DNA from: Arthrobacter alkaliphilus
Lineage (GTDB): Bacteria > Actinomycetota > Actinomycetes > Actinomycetales > Micrococcaceae
Length of the DNA: 64,000 bases
Reading direction: 5' to 3'
Assembly: GCF_021483235.1 (NCBI RefSeq)
Contig: NZ_JAKEEC010000008.1
Location: 1 to 64,000, forward strand
Part shown: positions 1-9,800 of the stretch, in pieces
Position numbering within the stretch: the first letter of the stretch is position 1
Layout of the letters: every line of letters begins with the position of its first letter
Position numbers and translations under genes: made by a program
The notes under the pieces: generated by a model
Seen by the model: only the letters and a program-made list of their open reading frames with translations
Told to the model about the DNA's origin: nothing
Databases searched by the model: none

Positions 1-1424
1 ACCACCGCGGAAGCATTACCCGCCGTCGCGGTGACCCCCGTCGGAGCGGCCGGCGCCGTGGGGGAAGCCGGGCTGACGTCGATCATGGAGTAGTCGTCCG
101 TGGTGATCGAACCGTTCGATTGGATGTTCAACCCGTAGCTGATACCCGAGGCCCCGGCCGGAAGTGCAGGAGTAGTCCAGGTTATTTGGGTCCAGTTGCT
201 GCTCGCGTTGAATAGCGGGCTCGCGGTCCAATACGTCCAATACCCCGTTCCAGTCCGGTAATACACCTCGAATTGGGTGATGACATTGGATTTGTACCAG
301 GCGCTGAGCTGGTAGATGTGGCCAGGAGTTCCCGTGGGCGAGCAACCGCCCAGATCCAAGGACTGCAGGAGCTTCGCGTCACCGCTGACGTAGCCGCTCA
401 TGGTCAGTTGCTCCGCGTTGTTCCCCGTGTGGCCCGGCGAGACCACTGAATAGCTGGGGGTGTTGGTGCCATAACCACCCGCGGCCCAGCACAGCGGAAT
501 CCCGTTGGTAAGCGTCTCCAGGCCCGGGTTCTGGATCATGTTTGTGCCCTGCGGCGGTGGCGGTGGCACCGGCGGACCGGAGACGAGTGGCTGCACCGCG
601 CCGCCGATCACCTGGTCAACGGTCTTGACGGCAATGCTGCCGGCCGTCTGCTGTTGCGCCAGCCAGGAGGCAAATTGGTTGAAGAGGCCGGGGCTGATGG
701 TAAGCGTCGGATCGGTCCCCGTCGCGATGTGGTGGAACGTGAATTGGACCCAGCCACCGCCGGCCGCCTGGGCCTTGTTCACGGAGTCTTCCAGGTTGGA
801 CAGCGTCCATGTGCTGTCCACTTCCTCCGGGGCCGCGGTGTTGTAGGGGTTGGCGGGCGGGATGGTTTCCGCCGCCGGAAGCCCTGGATCGTCCTTGCTG
901 TAAAGGTCCCCGAGCCCGCGAGCGCTGTTGAACCCGCAGTTCTTCACGATGGTCTGCACTGCGGGGTCCGAGGATGCGAAGGGGTAGGCGAAGCTGGTGA
1001 CCTTGAAGCCCATGTTTGCCAGGGCGACCCTGCCGTTGCACACTTGCCGCTTCACTTCATCCGAGGTCAAGGTGACCAAATCGGGGTGCGTGACCGTGTG
1101 CCCGGCAATCTCATTGCCGTCCGCATAGAGTTGCTGCAAGTTCGCCGACGTGAGATAGCTCGGCTGATCAACCCACCCGGAAGGGACGAAATACGTGCCG
1201 TGGAGTCCGAGGTTTTTCAGCGTGGCCGCGGCGGTCATCTGGTCGGCGTTGCCATCATCGAAGGTCAGGGAAATGATGGTGTTCGCAGCCGCGTGCGCAG
1301 GCAGGGCAAAGCCACTGAGCAGGGCAAGGACCATCGCGGCGCATGCTCCAATGGCGGGCCCACGGATCCTGAAACGTCGTTGAGGCGTCGGCTCATGCGT
1401 CAAGGATCCAGCCACTCCACTCAC
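1..1424 (-). CDS. Secreted polysaccharide deacetylase with C-terminal carbohydrate-binding-like and Fn3-like regions (3' end outside window)
   Basis: The reverse frame stays open from about 1424 to the window edge, so the C-terminus is missing. A signal peptide is visible: basic RRFRIR, then a hydrophobic stretch ending in PAHA near residue 38. The NodB-type deacetylase domain follows, with TFDDG (about residue 54) carrying the catalytic Asp and HTVTH (about residue 105) giving the zinc His pair. A proline-rich linker (PPVPPPPPQ) leads to a region starting NMIQNPGLE, typical of galactose-binding-like carbohydrate modules, then TAPAAPTGVTATAG, which looks like the start of an Fn3 domain. It probably removes acetyl groups from a wall or environmental polysaccharide. 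GTG 1424 is the furthest upstream start that gives a normal signal peptide; GTG 1415 is the alternative. Neither has a strong ribosome-binding site. Confidence 0.85.
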   Translation of the reverse strand, partial: MSGVAGSLTHEPTPQRRFRIRGPAIGACAAMVLALLSGFALPAHAAANTIISLTFDDGNADQMTAAATLKNLGLHGTYFVPSGWVDQPSYLTSANLQQLYADGNEIAGHTVTHPDLVTLTSDEVKRQVCNGRVALANMGFKVTSFAYPFASSDPAVQTIVKNCGFNSARGLGDLYSKDDPGLPAAETIPPANPYNTAAPEEVDSTWTLSNLEDSVNKAQAAGGGWVQFTFHHIATGTDPTLTISPGLFNQFASWLAQQQTAGSIAVKTVDQVIGGAVQPLVSGPPVPPPPPQGTNMIQNPGLETLTNGIPLCWAAGGYGTNTPSYSVVSPGHTGNNAEQLTMSGYVSGDAKLLQSLDLGGCSPTGTPGHIYQLSAWYKSNVITQFEVYYRTGTGYWTYWTASPLFNASSNWTQITWTTPALPAGASGISYGLNIQSNGSITTDDYSMIDVSPASPTAPAAPTGVTATAGNASAV

Positions 1425-1615
1425 CGTCCGTTCGAAGCCGGGCAACCGTCAAGGATGTGGGGCATTTCCACCCAGGGTCTTCGGCCGATGGTAGGGCGTT
1501 GGATCCTGCCGTGTCTTGAGTGGTTTCACCCGCCTGGGCGGCCGCGGCTCACTTCGATCCTGAGTGTGTCCACCCGATCGGACTGCGGAACGGGCCGCGG
1601 GCACTCCTCGCTTGA

Positions 1616-2998
1616 TTAACTAAGGTTGAGCGCCTTGACCGCACTCAACACTTTGGTGAGGGATTCCTTCGCGTCGCCAAAAAGCAAGGTGGTCTGCGGT
1701 TCGTACATGAGCTCATTCTCGATTCCCGCGAACCCCGGCCGCATGGAGCGCTTCAGGAACACTACTTGGCGCGCCTCGGCCACTTCCAGGATGGGCATGC
1801 CGTAGATCGGCGAGCCCGCAGTGGTTTTCGCGGCCGGATTGACGACATCGTTCGCTCCGACCACCAGCGCGACGTCGGCTGTCCGGAATTCCGAATTGAT
1901 CTCGCCCATCTCCTTGAGCGACTCATAGGGCACATTGGCTTCGGCGAGCAGGACGTTCATATGCCCGGGCATGCGGCCGGCCACCGGGTGGATCGCGAAG
2001 TCCACGTCGATGCCCCGTGATTCCAAGGCGAGGGCCAGTTCCGCGGCCGTGTGCTGGCCCTGCGCAACAGCGAGCCCATAGCCGGGAACAATGATGACCC
2101 GTTGCGCATAACCGAGGAGGACGGCCACGTCTTCGGGGCTGGAGGACCGGACGGGACGGTCGCTCACCGCCGTCGACCCCGCCGTCGAGCCTCCCTTGAA
2201 CGCGCCGAAGAGGATGCCCGCAACACTGCGGCCCATGGCTGCGGCCATGGCCCGGGTGAGGATGGTGCCCGAGGCGCCGACCAACGTGCCGGCCACCACC
2301 AAAAGCACGTTGCCAAGCACCAGGCCGGACGCTGCCACGGCCAGGCCCGTGAACGCATTCAGCAGCGAGATGACAATCGGCACGTCCGCGCCGCCTACCG
2401 GAAGCACCAGCAGCACGCCCGCCGCCAGCCCAAGCAGCAGGAGCAGCAGCGCCAGCGCGGGGGAACCGCTCAAAACGACGGCGACGGCGGCACCCACCGC
2501 CGCGAGCAGGACCGCTCCCATGAGGGCCGGCACGCCGGGAAACACCACGGGCCTGGTGGTCACGAGCTCCTGCAGTTTGGAGAATGTAATGGCGGAACCG
2601 GCAAATGACACCGCGCCCACCAACAGGGTGAAGACAACGGCCACGCGGACCCAGTGGTCTTCCGTGTGCGGGAGTTCCAGGAGTGCAACGAGCGCGGCGG
2701 CGCCGCCACCGACGCCGTTGAACAACGCCACGAGCTGCGGCATCTGGGTCATCTTGACCTGGCGTGCGACCGGCGCGGCCACGCCCGAACCGACTACCAT
2801 CGCGCCCAGGATCCAGGGAACGTTGTCCATCCTGACCGAGAAGAAGACCGTGGCGACGGCGAGCGCGGCACCGAAGGCGCCCACTAAGTTGCCCCGTCGG
2901 GCGGTACGGGGAGAGTTGAGTCCCTTCAGCGCGAGGATGAAACACACGGCGGCCGCGAGGTAGAGGAGCGAGGTCCACACCGGATCGATGAGGCTCAT
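1616..2998 (-). CDS. pntB: NAD(P) transhydrogenase subunit beta
   Basis: 460 aa. Proton-translocating transhydrogenase moves hydride between NAD(H) and NADP(H) in the membrane; PntB supplies most of the membrane segments and the NADP-binding domain. The N-terminal half is a run of hydrophobic helices (SLLYLAAAVCFILALKG onward). The C-terminal half has the NADP domain with VIIVPGYGLAVAQGQH, DVDFAIHPVAGRMPGHMNV and VVGANDVVNPAA, all diagnostic of the family. The start MSLIDPVW overlaps the stop of the preceding gene by four bases (ATGA), as in a translationally coupled operon. The frame is open further upstream, but that part only overlaps the pntAB gene. Full length, nothing missing. Confidence 0.97.
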   Translation of the reverse strand: MSLIDPVWTSLLYLAAAVCFILALKGLNSPRTARRGNLVGAFGAALAVATVFFSVRMDNVPWILGAMVVGSGVAAPVARQVKMTQMPQLVALFNGVGGGAAALVALLELPHTEDHWVRVAVVFTLLVGAVSFAGSAITFSKLQELVTTRPVVFPGVPALMGAVLLAAVGAAVAVVLSGSPALALLLLLLGLAAGVLLVLPVGGADVPIVISLLNAFTGLAVAASGLVLGNVLLVVAGTLVGASGTILTRAMAAAMGRSVAGILFGAFKGGSTAGSTAVSDRPVRSSSPEDVAVLLGYAQRVIIVPGYGLAVAQGQHTAAELALALESRGIDVDFAIHPVAGRMPGHMNVLLAEANVPYESLKEMGEINSEFRTADVALVVGANDVVNPAAKTTAGSPIYGMPILEVAEARQVVFLKRSMRPGFAGIENELMYEPQTTLLFGDAKESLTKVLSAVKALNLS

Positions 2999-3336
2999 CG
3001 CACGCCCTCCTTGGCCTCGGGCTCTTCGAGTTCCGGTTTCCTGCCCGGGGTCACTTGGCGCTTGCGTCCGCGGAACATCTCGAGCATCCGGTCCGTCACG
3101 ACGAATCCGCCCACCAGGTTTGCGGTGGCGAGGACGACGGCGAGCAGGGCCACGGCGAGCACCCACGGATCGGAGGCTTGCCCGGCGACGATGATGGCAC
3201 CCACCAGGATGATTCCGTGGATGGCATTGGCTCCGGACATCAAGGGCGTGTGCAACGTGCTTGAGACCTTGGAAACCACCTCGAAGCCCACAAAGACCGC
3301 CAAAACGGTGATCGTGAGCAAGGCAATTCCGTCCAT
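2995..3336 (-). CDS. pntAB: NAD(P) transhydrogenase subunit alpha part 2 (membrane segment)
   Basis: 113 aa. This is the short membrane part of the alpha subunit, encoded separately from the nucleotide-binding part, as in many actinobacteria and alphaproteobacteria. Three to four hydrophobic helices are visible (LLTITVLAVFVGFEVV, GIILVGAIIVAG, VLAVALLAVVLATANLVGGF), with the family motif FEVVSKVSSTLHTPLMSG before the second helix and NLVGGFVVTDRML near the end. The charged tail GRKPELEEPEAKEGVR is variable. It shares one base with the stop of pntAA (TGATG) and four with the start of pntB, so the three subunits are probably made from one mRNA in matched amounts. Confidence 0.95.
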   Translation of the reverse strand: MDGIALLTITVLAVFVGFEVVSKVSSTLHTPLMSGANAIHGIILVGAIIVAGQASDPWVLAVALLAVVLATANLVGGFVVTDRMLEMFRGRKRQVTPGRKPELEEPEAKEGVR

Positions 3337-4529
3337 CAGGAGACTCCCTCGTTCGCCGTGCCAACGGATTCCGCCGCGTGCGCTTGGCCAAGTGCCGCGA
3401 GCGCCTCCGCCGTCGGGCCGTGCCGGACTATTCCCTCGTGCGTGAGGCAGGTCCCCTGCACCACCTCGTCGGTCCAGTCCGGATCCACGATTCCGTCATG
3501 GGTCATGAGAGCCAGGAGGTTTGCCACGTTCTTGGCATAGAGCCGCGAGGCATCCGCCGGCATCGCAGACGCGGCGTCCTTCATCCCCACAACGGTCACC
3601 GTGCCGTCGCCGTCGGCGGTCGGAACATGCACTTCCTTGCCGGGGACGGAGCCTTCCACGTTGCCCCCGGACTCGGCGGCCAGGTCGACGACGACCGAAC
3701 CGTGCCGCATGCCCTGCACCATTTCGCGGGTCACGAGCAGCGGTGCGGGCCTTCCGGGGACGGCCGCCGTCGTGATCAACACGTCCGCCTGGGCGACATG
3801 CGGGGCGAGGAGCTGGCGTTGGAGGGCACCGCGGTCGGCACTGAGTTCCCGGGCGTAGCCGCCGGAGGCCTCCGCATTTTCGACGTCGAGCTTGATGAAC
3901 GTGCCGCCCATGGAGGCCACCTCATCTGCCGAGGAGGGCCGGATGTCGTTGGCCGAGACGCGGGCGCCGAGCCGCTTTGCCGTGCCGATAGCCTGCAGGC
4001 CCGCGACGCCGACGCCGAGCACCAGCACCCTGGCGGGCGGAATGGTTCCGGCCGCCGTCATGTAGAGCGGGAAGAAACGCGGCAGTCGCATGGCGGCTTC
4101 CAGCACGCAGCGATATCCCGCAACCAAGGCTTGGGAAGTGAGCGCGTCCATTGACTGTGCGCGGGAAATCCGGGGCACGAGTTCAAGCGCGAAGGACGTG
4201 ATGCCGGCGTCGGCGAGCGCGCGTACGGTGGGAAGCTCCGACGACGGCGAGGCCAATCCCACGGTGATGGCACCCCGGCTGAGGGCAAGCGCCGTCGTCC
4301 GTTCCAGCGGCCGGACGTGGGCGTAGACGTGCAGTTCTCCGGGGTCCAGTTCGGGGACGACGGTGCCGCCGGCCCTCAAGTATTCGGCGTCACCGTATCC
4401 TGCGGCGGCTCCCGCAGTGGATTCGATGAGGACTTCGAGGCCCAGCTCCACCAGTTGCTTGACGGTTTCCGGTGTGGCGGCCACACGCCGTTCGCCTTTC
4501 CGGGTCTCCCGCGGTATGCCTACCTTCAC
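3336..4529 (-). CDS. pntAA: NAD(P) transhydrogenase subunit alpha part 1 (NAD-binding)
   Basis: 397 aa. Cytoplasmic NAD(H)-binding subunit of the transhydrogenase, related to alanine dehydrogenase. It opens with KVGIPRETRKGERRVAATP, the hallmark of the AlaDH/PNT N-terminal domain. RVLVLGVGVAGLQAIGTAKRLGA is the Rossmann nucleotide-binding loop (about residues 165-190), followed by the acidic/Arg region ANDIRPS, and later DVLITTAAVPGRPAP. The start is GTG with a good ribosome-binding site (AAGGGGAG, about 4 bases ahead). First gene of the pntAA-pntAB-pntB operon. The enzyme is usually used to make NADPH from NADH using the proton gradient. Confidence 0.96.
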   Translation of the reverse strand: MKVGIPRETRKGERRVAATPETVKQLVELGLEVLIESTAGAAAGYGDAEYLRAGGTVVPELDPGELHVYAHVRPLERTTALALSRGAITVGLASPSSELPTVRALADAGITSFALELVPRISRAQSMDALTSQALVAGYRCVLEAAMRLPRFFPLYMTAAGTIPPARVLVLGVGVAGLQAIGTAKRLGARVSANDIRPSSADEVASMGGTFIKLDVENAEASGGYARELSADRGALQRQLLAPHVAQADVLITTAAVPGRPAPLLVTREMVQGMRHGSVVVDLAAESGGNVEGSVPGKEVHVPTADGDGTVTVVGMKDAASAMPADASRLYAKNVANLLALMTHDGIVDPDWTDEVVQGTCLTHEGIVRHGPTAEALAALGQAHAAESVGTANEGVS

Positions 4530-4661
4530 GCCACTCCCCTTCCCGAAACCCCGTTGTCTTCGCGAACATCCGGCCCGAGCCGCTCGTTGGCTTGAGTCTA
4601 GGACGCGGAACGCGTGGGCGGGAGGGGGTGGCCCTCCGGCCTGCGGTCGAAGGGAACCTGC

Positions 4662-6053
4662 TCAGCCGCCCGTGCGTTTCCCTCCCGGATTCTGGATGCC
4701 AACTGCCGAGACTATGCCCCCGATGATCAGGAGGACGCCCGTCAGGATCACCACCCGGTGAAACGCGTTGACGTCTAGCCTCTCGCCAACCACTACCCCC
4801 ACAAAGGCGATGCCGAGCAGCCCGGCGACCCGGCTGACGGCGTTGTTCACGGCGGAACCGATGCCGGACTGCTGTTCCGAAATGGAGCCAAGAATGGCGG
4901 CAGTCAACGGCGCGACTGTAGCGGAGAGGCCGACGGCAAACAGGACAATGCCCGGAAACAGCTGCGTCCAGTAACCGACGTGTGTCTCGGCCGAGAGCAT
5001 GAGGAGGTATCCGCAGCCGCCCAGAATGGGGCCGAATGCCATGAACCACCGCGGGCCGAAACGTCCCGCGAGCGATCCGAACCAGGACGAAAGGCCGATG
5101 TTCAAAACACTGACAGGTAGCAGGGCCAAGGCGGCCAGCGTGGCCGGGAACCCGGCAACCTGCTGCAGGAAAAGCACAACGATGAACCCGCCGATCGACA
5201 GTGCCGCGTAAATGAACGAGGTCGCGATATTCCCGACCCCAAAGTTCCGGACACTAAACAATGCCGGCGGCATGAGCGGCTGCTTCGCCGTTTTCTGGCG
5301 CCAGATGAACCCGGCGAAGCACAAGATTCCGAAGAAGAACGGCAAGAGAATGAGCGGGCTTTCCCAACCGAAGTGGCCTTGTTCGATCAAGGCGTACACC
5401 GGGCCGCCTAGCCCGAGGACACAGAGTACAGCCCCTGGATAATCAATCCGGATGCCTTCCTCCCGCACATCTTTGGCCCGCAAGATGGCAAGCAGGTACA
5501 TCGTCACGGCAATGGGCAGGACATTGATCCCGAAAACCCAGCGCCAGCTGAGTGAATCCACCAACACTCCGCCCAGCAAGGGGCCGGCGATGAACGCGAC
5601 TGTGGTGCCCGCCGTCCATTGGCCGATGGCCTTCGCCCGCGCCGGCCCATCGAAGACGGACGTAATGAGGGCCAGGGAACTGGGTACGAGGAGCGCTCCC
5701 GCCGCGCCTTGAAGCCCACGCGCAAGGATGAGCACGGCGGGGTCGGGTGCCAACGCGCACAGCAGCGACGTCGCGCCGAACCCGAGGAGGCCAACACGCA
5801 GAATCAGGATCCTGCCAAGGACATCCGAAAGGGATCCGGCGAGCAGGATCAGCGAACCGAGGGTGATCAAGTAAGCGTCCACCACCCACTGCTGCGTGGC
5901 CAGCCCCCCACCCAGCTCACGGGAAATGGCGGGCAGCGCGACATTGACCACGGTGCTGTCCAGAAACGAGACAAAAGATGCCAGGATGGCAATCCAAAGC
6001 ACGAGTTTCTGTGCGTTTCCTACCGTCTGCAGATCCACTCTCCCAGTGAACAC
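4662..6053 (-). CDS. MFS drug/metabolite exporter, DHA2 (EmrB/QacA-like) family
   Basis: About 463 aa. The first helix carries FVSFLDSTVVNVALPAI, the hallmark of the DHA2 drug:H+ antiporter group, and WVVDAYLITLGSLILLAG and GRILILRVGLLGFG mark helices 2-3. At least a dozen hydrophobic segments follow. It probably exports a drug or toxic metabolite; the substrate cannot be read from the sequence. The frame is open well upstream, but that part overlaps the DinB-like gene. Starts at GTG 6053 or GTG 6038 are both possible and neither has a well-spaced ribosome-binding site (GGGAGA directly precedes 6038). Same strand as the DinB-like gene, about 45 bp downstream of it. Confidence 0.88.
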   Translation of the reverse strand: MFTGRVDLQTVGNAQKLVLWIAILASFVSFLDSTVVNVALPAISRELGGGLATQQWVVDAYLITLGSLILLAGSLSDVLGRILILRVGLLGFGATSLLCALAPDPAVLILARGLQGAAGALLVPSSLALITSVFDGPARAKAIGQWTAGTTVAFIAGPLLGGVLVDSLSWRWVFGINVLPIAVTMYLLAILRAKDVREEGIRIDYPGAVLCVLGLGGPVYALIEQGHFGWESPLILLPFFFGILCFAGFIWRQKTAKQPLMPPALFSVRNFGVGNIATSFIYAALSIGGFIVVLFLQQVAGFPATLAALALLPVSVLNIGLSSWFGSLAGRFGPRWFMAFGPILGGCGYLLMLSAETHVGYWTQLFPGIVLFAVGLSATVAPLTAAILGSISEQQSGIGSAVNNAVSRVAGLLGIAFVGVVVGERLDVNAFHRVVILTGVLLIIGGIVSAVGIQNPGGKRTGG

Positions 6054-6097
6054 CAAATTCAGTGGGCCGAGTATCCGCCAAGGGTTTCGGCAGTGAA

Positions 6098-6637
6098 CTA
6101 CTCCCCGGTAAGGCCGTCCACAGACTCCCGGAGGAGGTCTGCGTGGCCGTTGTGCCGCGCGTACTCCTCGATCATGTGGACAACGATCCATCGCAGGCTG
6201 GGTGCCCGCCCGTCCGGCCAGGTACGCGCGGCCAGCCGGTCCAGGCCGCCGTCGGCCATTGCCTCCGCGGTGAGGGAGCGGGAGCGGGACACGCTGTCCT
6301 GCCAGAGAGCGCGCAGCTGCCCGGGTGAGTCCTGGGCCGCCGAATGCCATTCCCAGTCGGGGTCGGCTTTCCAGTCCACGGTGTTCCACGGATGCTGCCG
6401 GTCCCTGCCGTGCAGCCATCGTGAAAACCAGTCCTCCTCAACATAGGCGAGGTGCTTGAGCAGGCCGCCCAGGGTCATTGAGGAAGGAGCCACAGTCGCG
6501 CTCAGGCCGGCCGCGTCGAGGCCCGAACATTTCCACGCCAAGGTGGCGCGCTGGTAATCCAGGAAGCCCAACAGGGTAGCTGCCTCGTCGCCTGCCAGGG
6601 GCGGTTCCGGGCGCCCCTCTCCGTCCAGTTCGGTCAT
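6098..6637 (-). CDS. DinB-like (DUF664) protein
   Basis: 179 aa from MTELDGEGR. The sequence fits the DUF664/DinB four-helix bundle family common in actinobacteria, whose members use three histidines to hold a metal and often act as mycothiol-dependent enzymes. Visible hallmarks are LLGFLDYQRATLAWK, GLLKHLAYVEEDWFSRW and SLRWIVVHMIEEYARHNGHADLLRE, with His residues in helices 2 and 4 at the expected places (LKHL, HMIEEYARHNGH). A start eight codons upstream (6661) is possible. It sits just upstream of the MFS gene on the same strand. Before the putative insertion at 6686-10524, it would have lain about 50 bp downstream of the IclR gene's stop. Substrate unknown. Confidence 0.82.
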   Translation of the reverse strand: MTELDGEGRPEPPLAGDEAATLLGFLDYQRATLAWKCSGLDAAGLSATVAPSSMTLGGLLKHLAYVEEDWFSRWLHGRDRQHPWNTVDWKADPDWEWHSAAQDSPGQLRALWQDSVSRSRSLTAEAMADGGLDRLAARTWPDGRAPSLRWIVVHMIEEYARHNGHADLLRESVDGLTGE

Positions 6638-6685
6638 GGGCCGCGAGCCTACGCGCTTCAACGCGCCGTGGCAACGACCCCAGGC

Positions 6686-6720
6686 CTAGTGCTTCGCCGA
6701 GACGTCCTGCGATATCGCCC
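6686..6720. repeat. 35-bp direct repeat, left copy (duplicated 3' end of the IclR gene)
   Basis: Bases 6686-6720 are identical, in the same orientation, to 10525-10559. In the right copy these bases are the stop codon and last eleven or so codons of the IclR regulator (peptide AISQDVSAKH); the left copy is detached from any such gene. The flanks differ immediately on both sides. The two copies enclose the RCC1-repeat gene and define a 3,839-bp unit, as expected for site-specific insertion into a gene 3' end or for a duplication. Confidence 0.9.
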
Positions 6721-6839
6721 AACGTCCCCGCGCACCGCGCGCCGCGCCGCAGCCAACCATGGCCCTGCCCTTGTGGTAATTTTCGCGAGGATCAATAGGG
6801 GTTTTCCCTTCATCGGGAGCCATGTCTTTCGGGGATTTC

Positions 6840-9800
6840 ATGGGGTCTTTGCGTGCATGGCTTCGGCAGGGTGCCATTGGCGTGGCTGCGGCACTGGGCG
6901 TCCTGCTCGTCGTGTCCGGTGTGGCGGTACCCCGTGCCCACGCGGCCATCACCGGTGGTTCCGCGACGGCGCCGGTCGCCGTCGTCGGGAGTTCGGCGCC
7001 ACCGACGGCGGCAGGCGCCTTCATCCCGATCTCACCCGTCCGGCTCCTTGACACACGTCCCAGCGCACCCGTAGGCCCGGACGGAACGGTGTCCTTCCAG
7101 GTGGGTGGCGTGAACGGGATACCCGCCACCCCCGCGGCAGTCACCTTCAACCTCACGGTCACGGCACCGCAGTCGTTTGGGTTTATCACCGCGTACGCCT
7201 CCGGAACCACGCGGGCGAACTCGTCCAACGTGAACTTCGCTGAAGGTCAGACGGTTCCCAACTCCGTGACCGTACCGGTCGGCGCCGACGGCAAAGTCAC
7301 GCTCTTCAACCGCTCCTCGGGCACCACCCAGTTGATCGCCGACGTGTCCGGGTACTACCTCCCCGGAACCCCGACGGTGCCCGGCGCCTTTGCCCCCATA
7401 GCCCCGGCCAGGCTGCTCGACACCCGCGGCAGCACGCCCGCGGGCCCCGACGGCACGGTGTCCTTCCAGGTTGCCGGGCTCAAGGGGATTCCGGCGACAA
7501 TCTCCGCGGTCACTTTCAACCTCACCGTCACCAGCCCGGCCTCGTTCGGGTTCATCACTGCCTACGCTTCCGGGACCCTCCGGCCGAATTCCTCAAACAT
7601 CAACTTCGCCAAGGACCAGACAGTTCCAAACTCCGTCACAGTTCCGGTGGGCGCCGACGGCAAAGTCGCGCTCTTCAACCGGTCCGACGGCGCCACCCAG
7701 TTGATCGCCGACGTCGCGGGCTACTATCTGGCGGGGAGTGCGAGCGCTCCCGGCGCCTTCGTCCCTGTGAACCCGGCGCGTCTCCTGGATACCCGCGGCA
7801 GCGCACCCGCAGGCCCGGACGGGACGGTCTCCTTCAGGGTGGGCGGCGTCAACGGTATTCCCGCCGGCGTGGCGGCTGCGGTTTTCAACCTCACCGTCAC
7901 CGGCCCGCAATCGTTCGGGTTCGTCACCGCCTACGCCTCGGGGAGCAGCCGGCCGGACGCTTCCAACGTGAACTTCGCGGGCGGCCAGACCGTGCCGGGC
8001 GCCGTTACCGTCCCGGTGGGCGCCGACGGCAAAATCTCCCTCTTCAACCGCTCCGACGGCGCCACCCAGCTGATCGCCGACGTCGCGGGCTACTTCCTCG
8101 CCGGGCCGTCAAGCAGTTCATCGGTCACCTGGGGCGACAACCAATCCAGCCAGCTCGGAAACGGAAGCACACCATACCTCGCCACTCCGGCAGCCGTCGT
8201 CGGGCTCCCGGGGGTCAAGGCCGTCACGGGAGACGGGTCTACCAGTTACGCCCTGCTCGCCGACGGGACAGTGCGTGCCTGGGGTTCCAACGCCGTCGGC
8301 CAACTGGGCGACGGAACCACCGCGGACAGCGGCACGCCAATCCAGGTCCAGGGCCTCAGCGGGGTCACAGCTGTCACGACCAACGGGCGGACTGCGTACG
8401 CGCTGCTGGGCGACGGGACCGTGCGGGCTTGGGGTGAGAGTGCTTCGGGGCAGCTCGGCAGCGGCGTCACCACCAGCAGCACGCCTGTCCCGATCCAGGG
8501 CCTCTCGGGCGTCGCCTCTGTCACGGCCACATATTACGGCGCCTACGCCGTGCTCACGGACGGAACCGTCCGGTCTTGGGGCGCCAACTTCACAGGTCAA
8601 CTCGGCAACGGCACCACAGGCAGCGCAAGCAGCACGCCCGTCCAGGTCAGCGGGCTCACCGGGGTCAGGTCAATCACGGCCAGCGACTTCAGCGCCTACG
8701 CCTTACTGACCGACGGGACCGTGCGCGCGTGGGGAGACAATTCGGGCGGCCAGCTCGGCAGCGGCACCTCCGCCACCACCAGTAACACCCCGGTCCAGGT
8801 CCAAGGACTCGGCGGAGTCACTTCCATCGCGGCCAGCAACTCCAACGCATACGCCCTGCTCGCCGACATGACCGTCCGCGCCTGGGGGCACAACGACGCC
8901 GGCCAGCTCGGCAACGGGTCGACGTCGGACAGCTACACTCCTGTCCGCGTCCAAGGCCTTGGCAACGCCTCGTCCATCTCGGCGAGCAAAGCCACCGCGT
9001 ACGCCGTGCTGGGCGACGGAACAGCCCGGGCTTGGGGCCTCAACCAGTCCGGTCAACTCGGCAACGGCACCACCACCAACAGCACCACCCCGGTCCAAGT
9101 CACGGGCCTCTCCGGGGCCGTGACCATCACGGCCGACAAGGGGAATTCCACCAGTGCGGTGGCGTATGCAGTGCTGCTCGACGGAACGGTCCGCGCCTGG
9201 GGGCTCAACCCCTCAGGCCAGCTCGGCAACGGCACCACCACCAACAGCACCACCCCGGTCCAAGTCAGTGGCCTTGCGGGGGCCACCTCCATCACGGTCG
9301 CAAGAGGTACCGCATTCGTGCTGCTGGGCGACGGAACCATCCGCGCTTGGGGCGACAATTACAACCACCAACTCGGCATCACGGCAACTACAGCCTTCAG
9401 CAACGTGCCGGTCGGCATTTCGGGCCTGTCAGGCACGGTCATGGCAGCGCAAGGCATGAACAGCAAGTATGCGGCGCTGGTCAACGGTACGGTGTGGGGT
9501 TGGGGCGGAAACGGTTTTGGCCAGCTCGGCAACGGCACCACCACCGACAGCAGCACCCCGGTCCAAGTCACGGGTCTCTCCGGGGCCGTGTCCATCACTG
9601 CCAGCGGAAGCACCGCCTATGCCTTGCTGGGCGACGGAACAGTGTGGGCCTGGGGAGACAATTCCACCGGCCAACTCGGCAACGGCAGCACGGTCAACAG
9701 CAGCACACCCGTCCAAGTCGCCGGCCTCGGCAGGGCCACCGGGATAGCGGCCAACGGCGGCACGGCCTACGCGGTGCTAAGCGACGGAACGGTCCGGGCG

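Noticed and set aside
654..1619. A long + strand reading frame opposite the polysaccharide deacetylase
   Set aside because: It is antisense to a frame with a signal peptide and NodB motifs; its protein is Arg/Gly-rich with no recognisable domain, as usual for shadows in high-GC DNA.
6686..7228. A minus-strand gene ending in AISQDVSAKH as a second IclR copy
   Set aside because: Only the last 11 codons match the IclR gene; the rest is antisense to the signal peptide and first repeat of the RCC1 protein.
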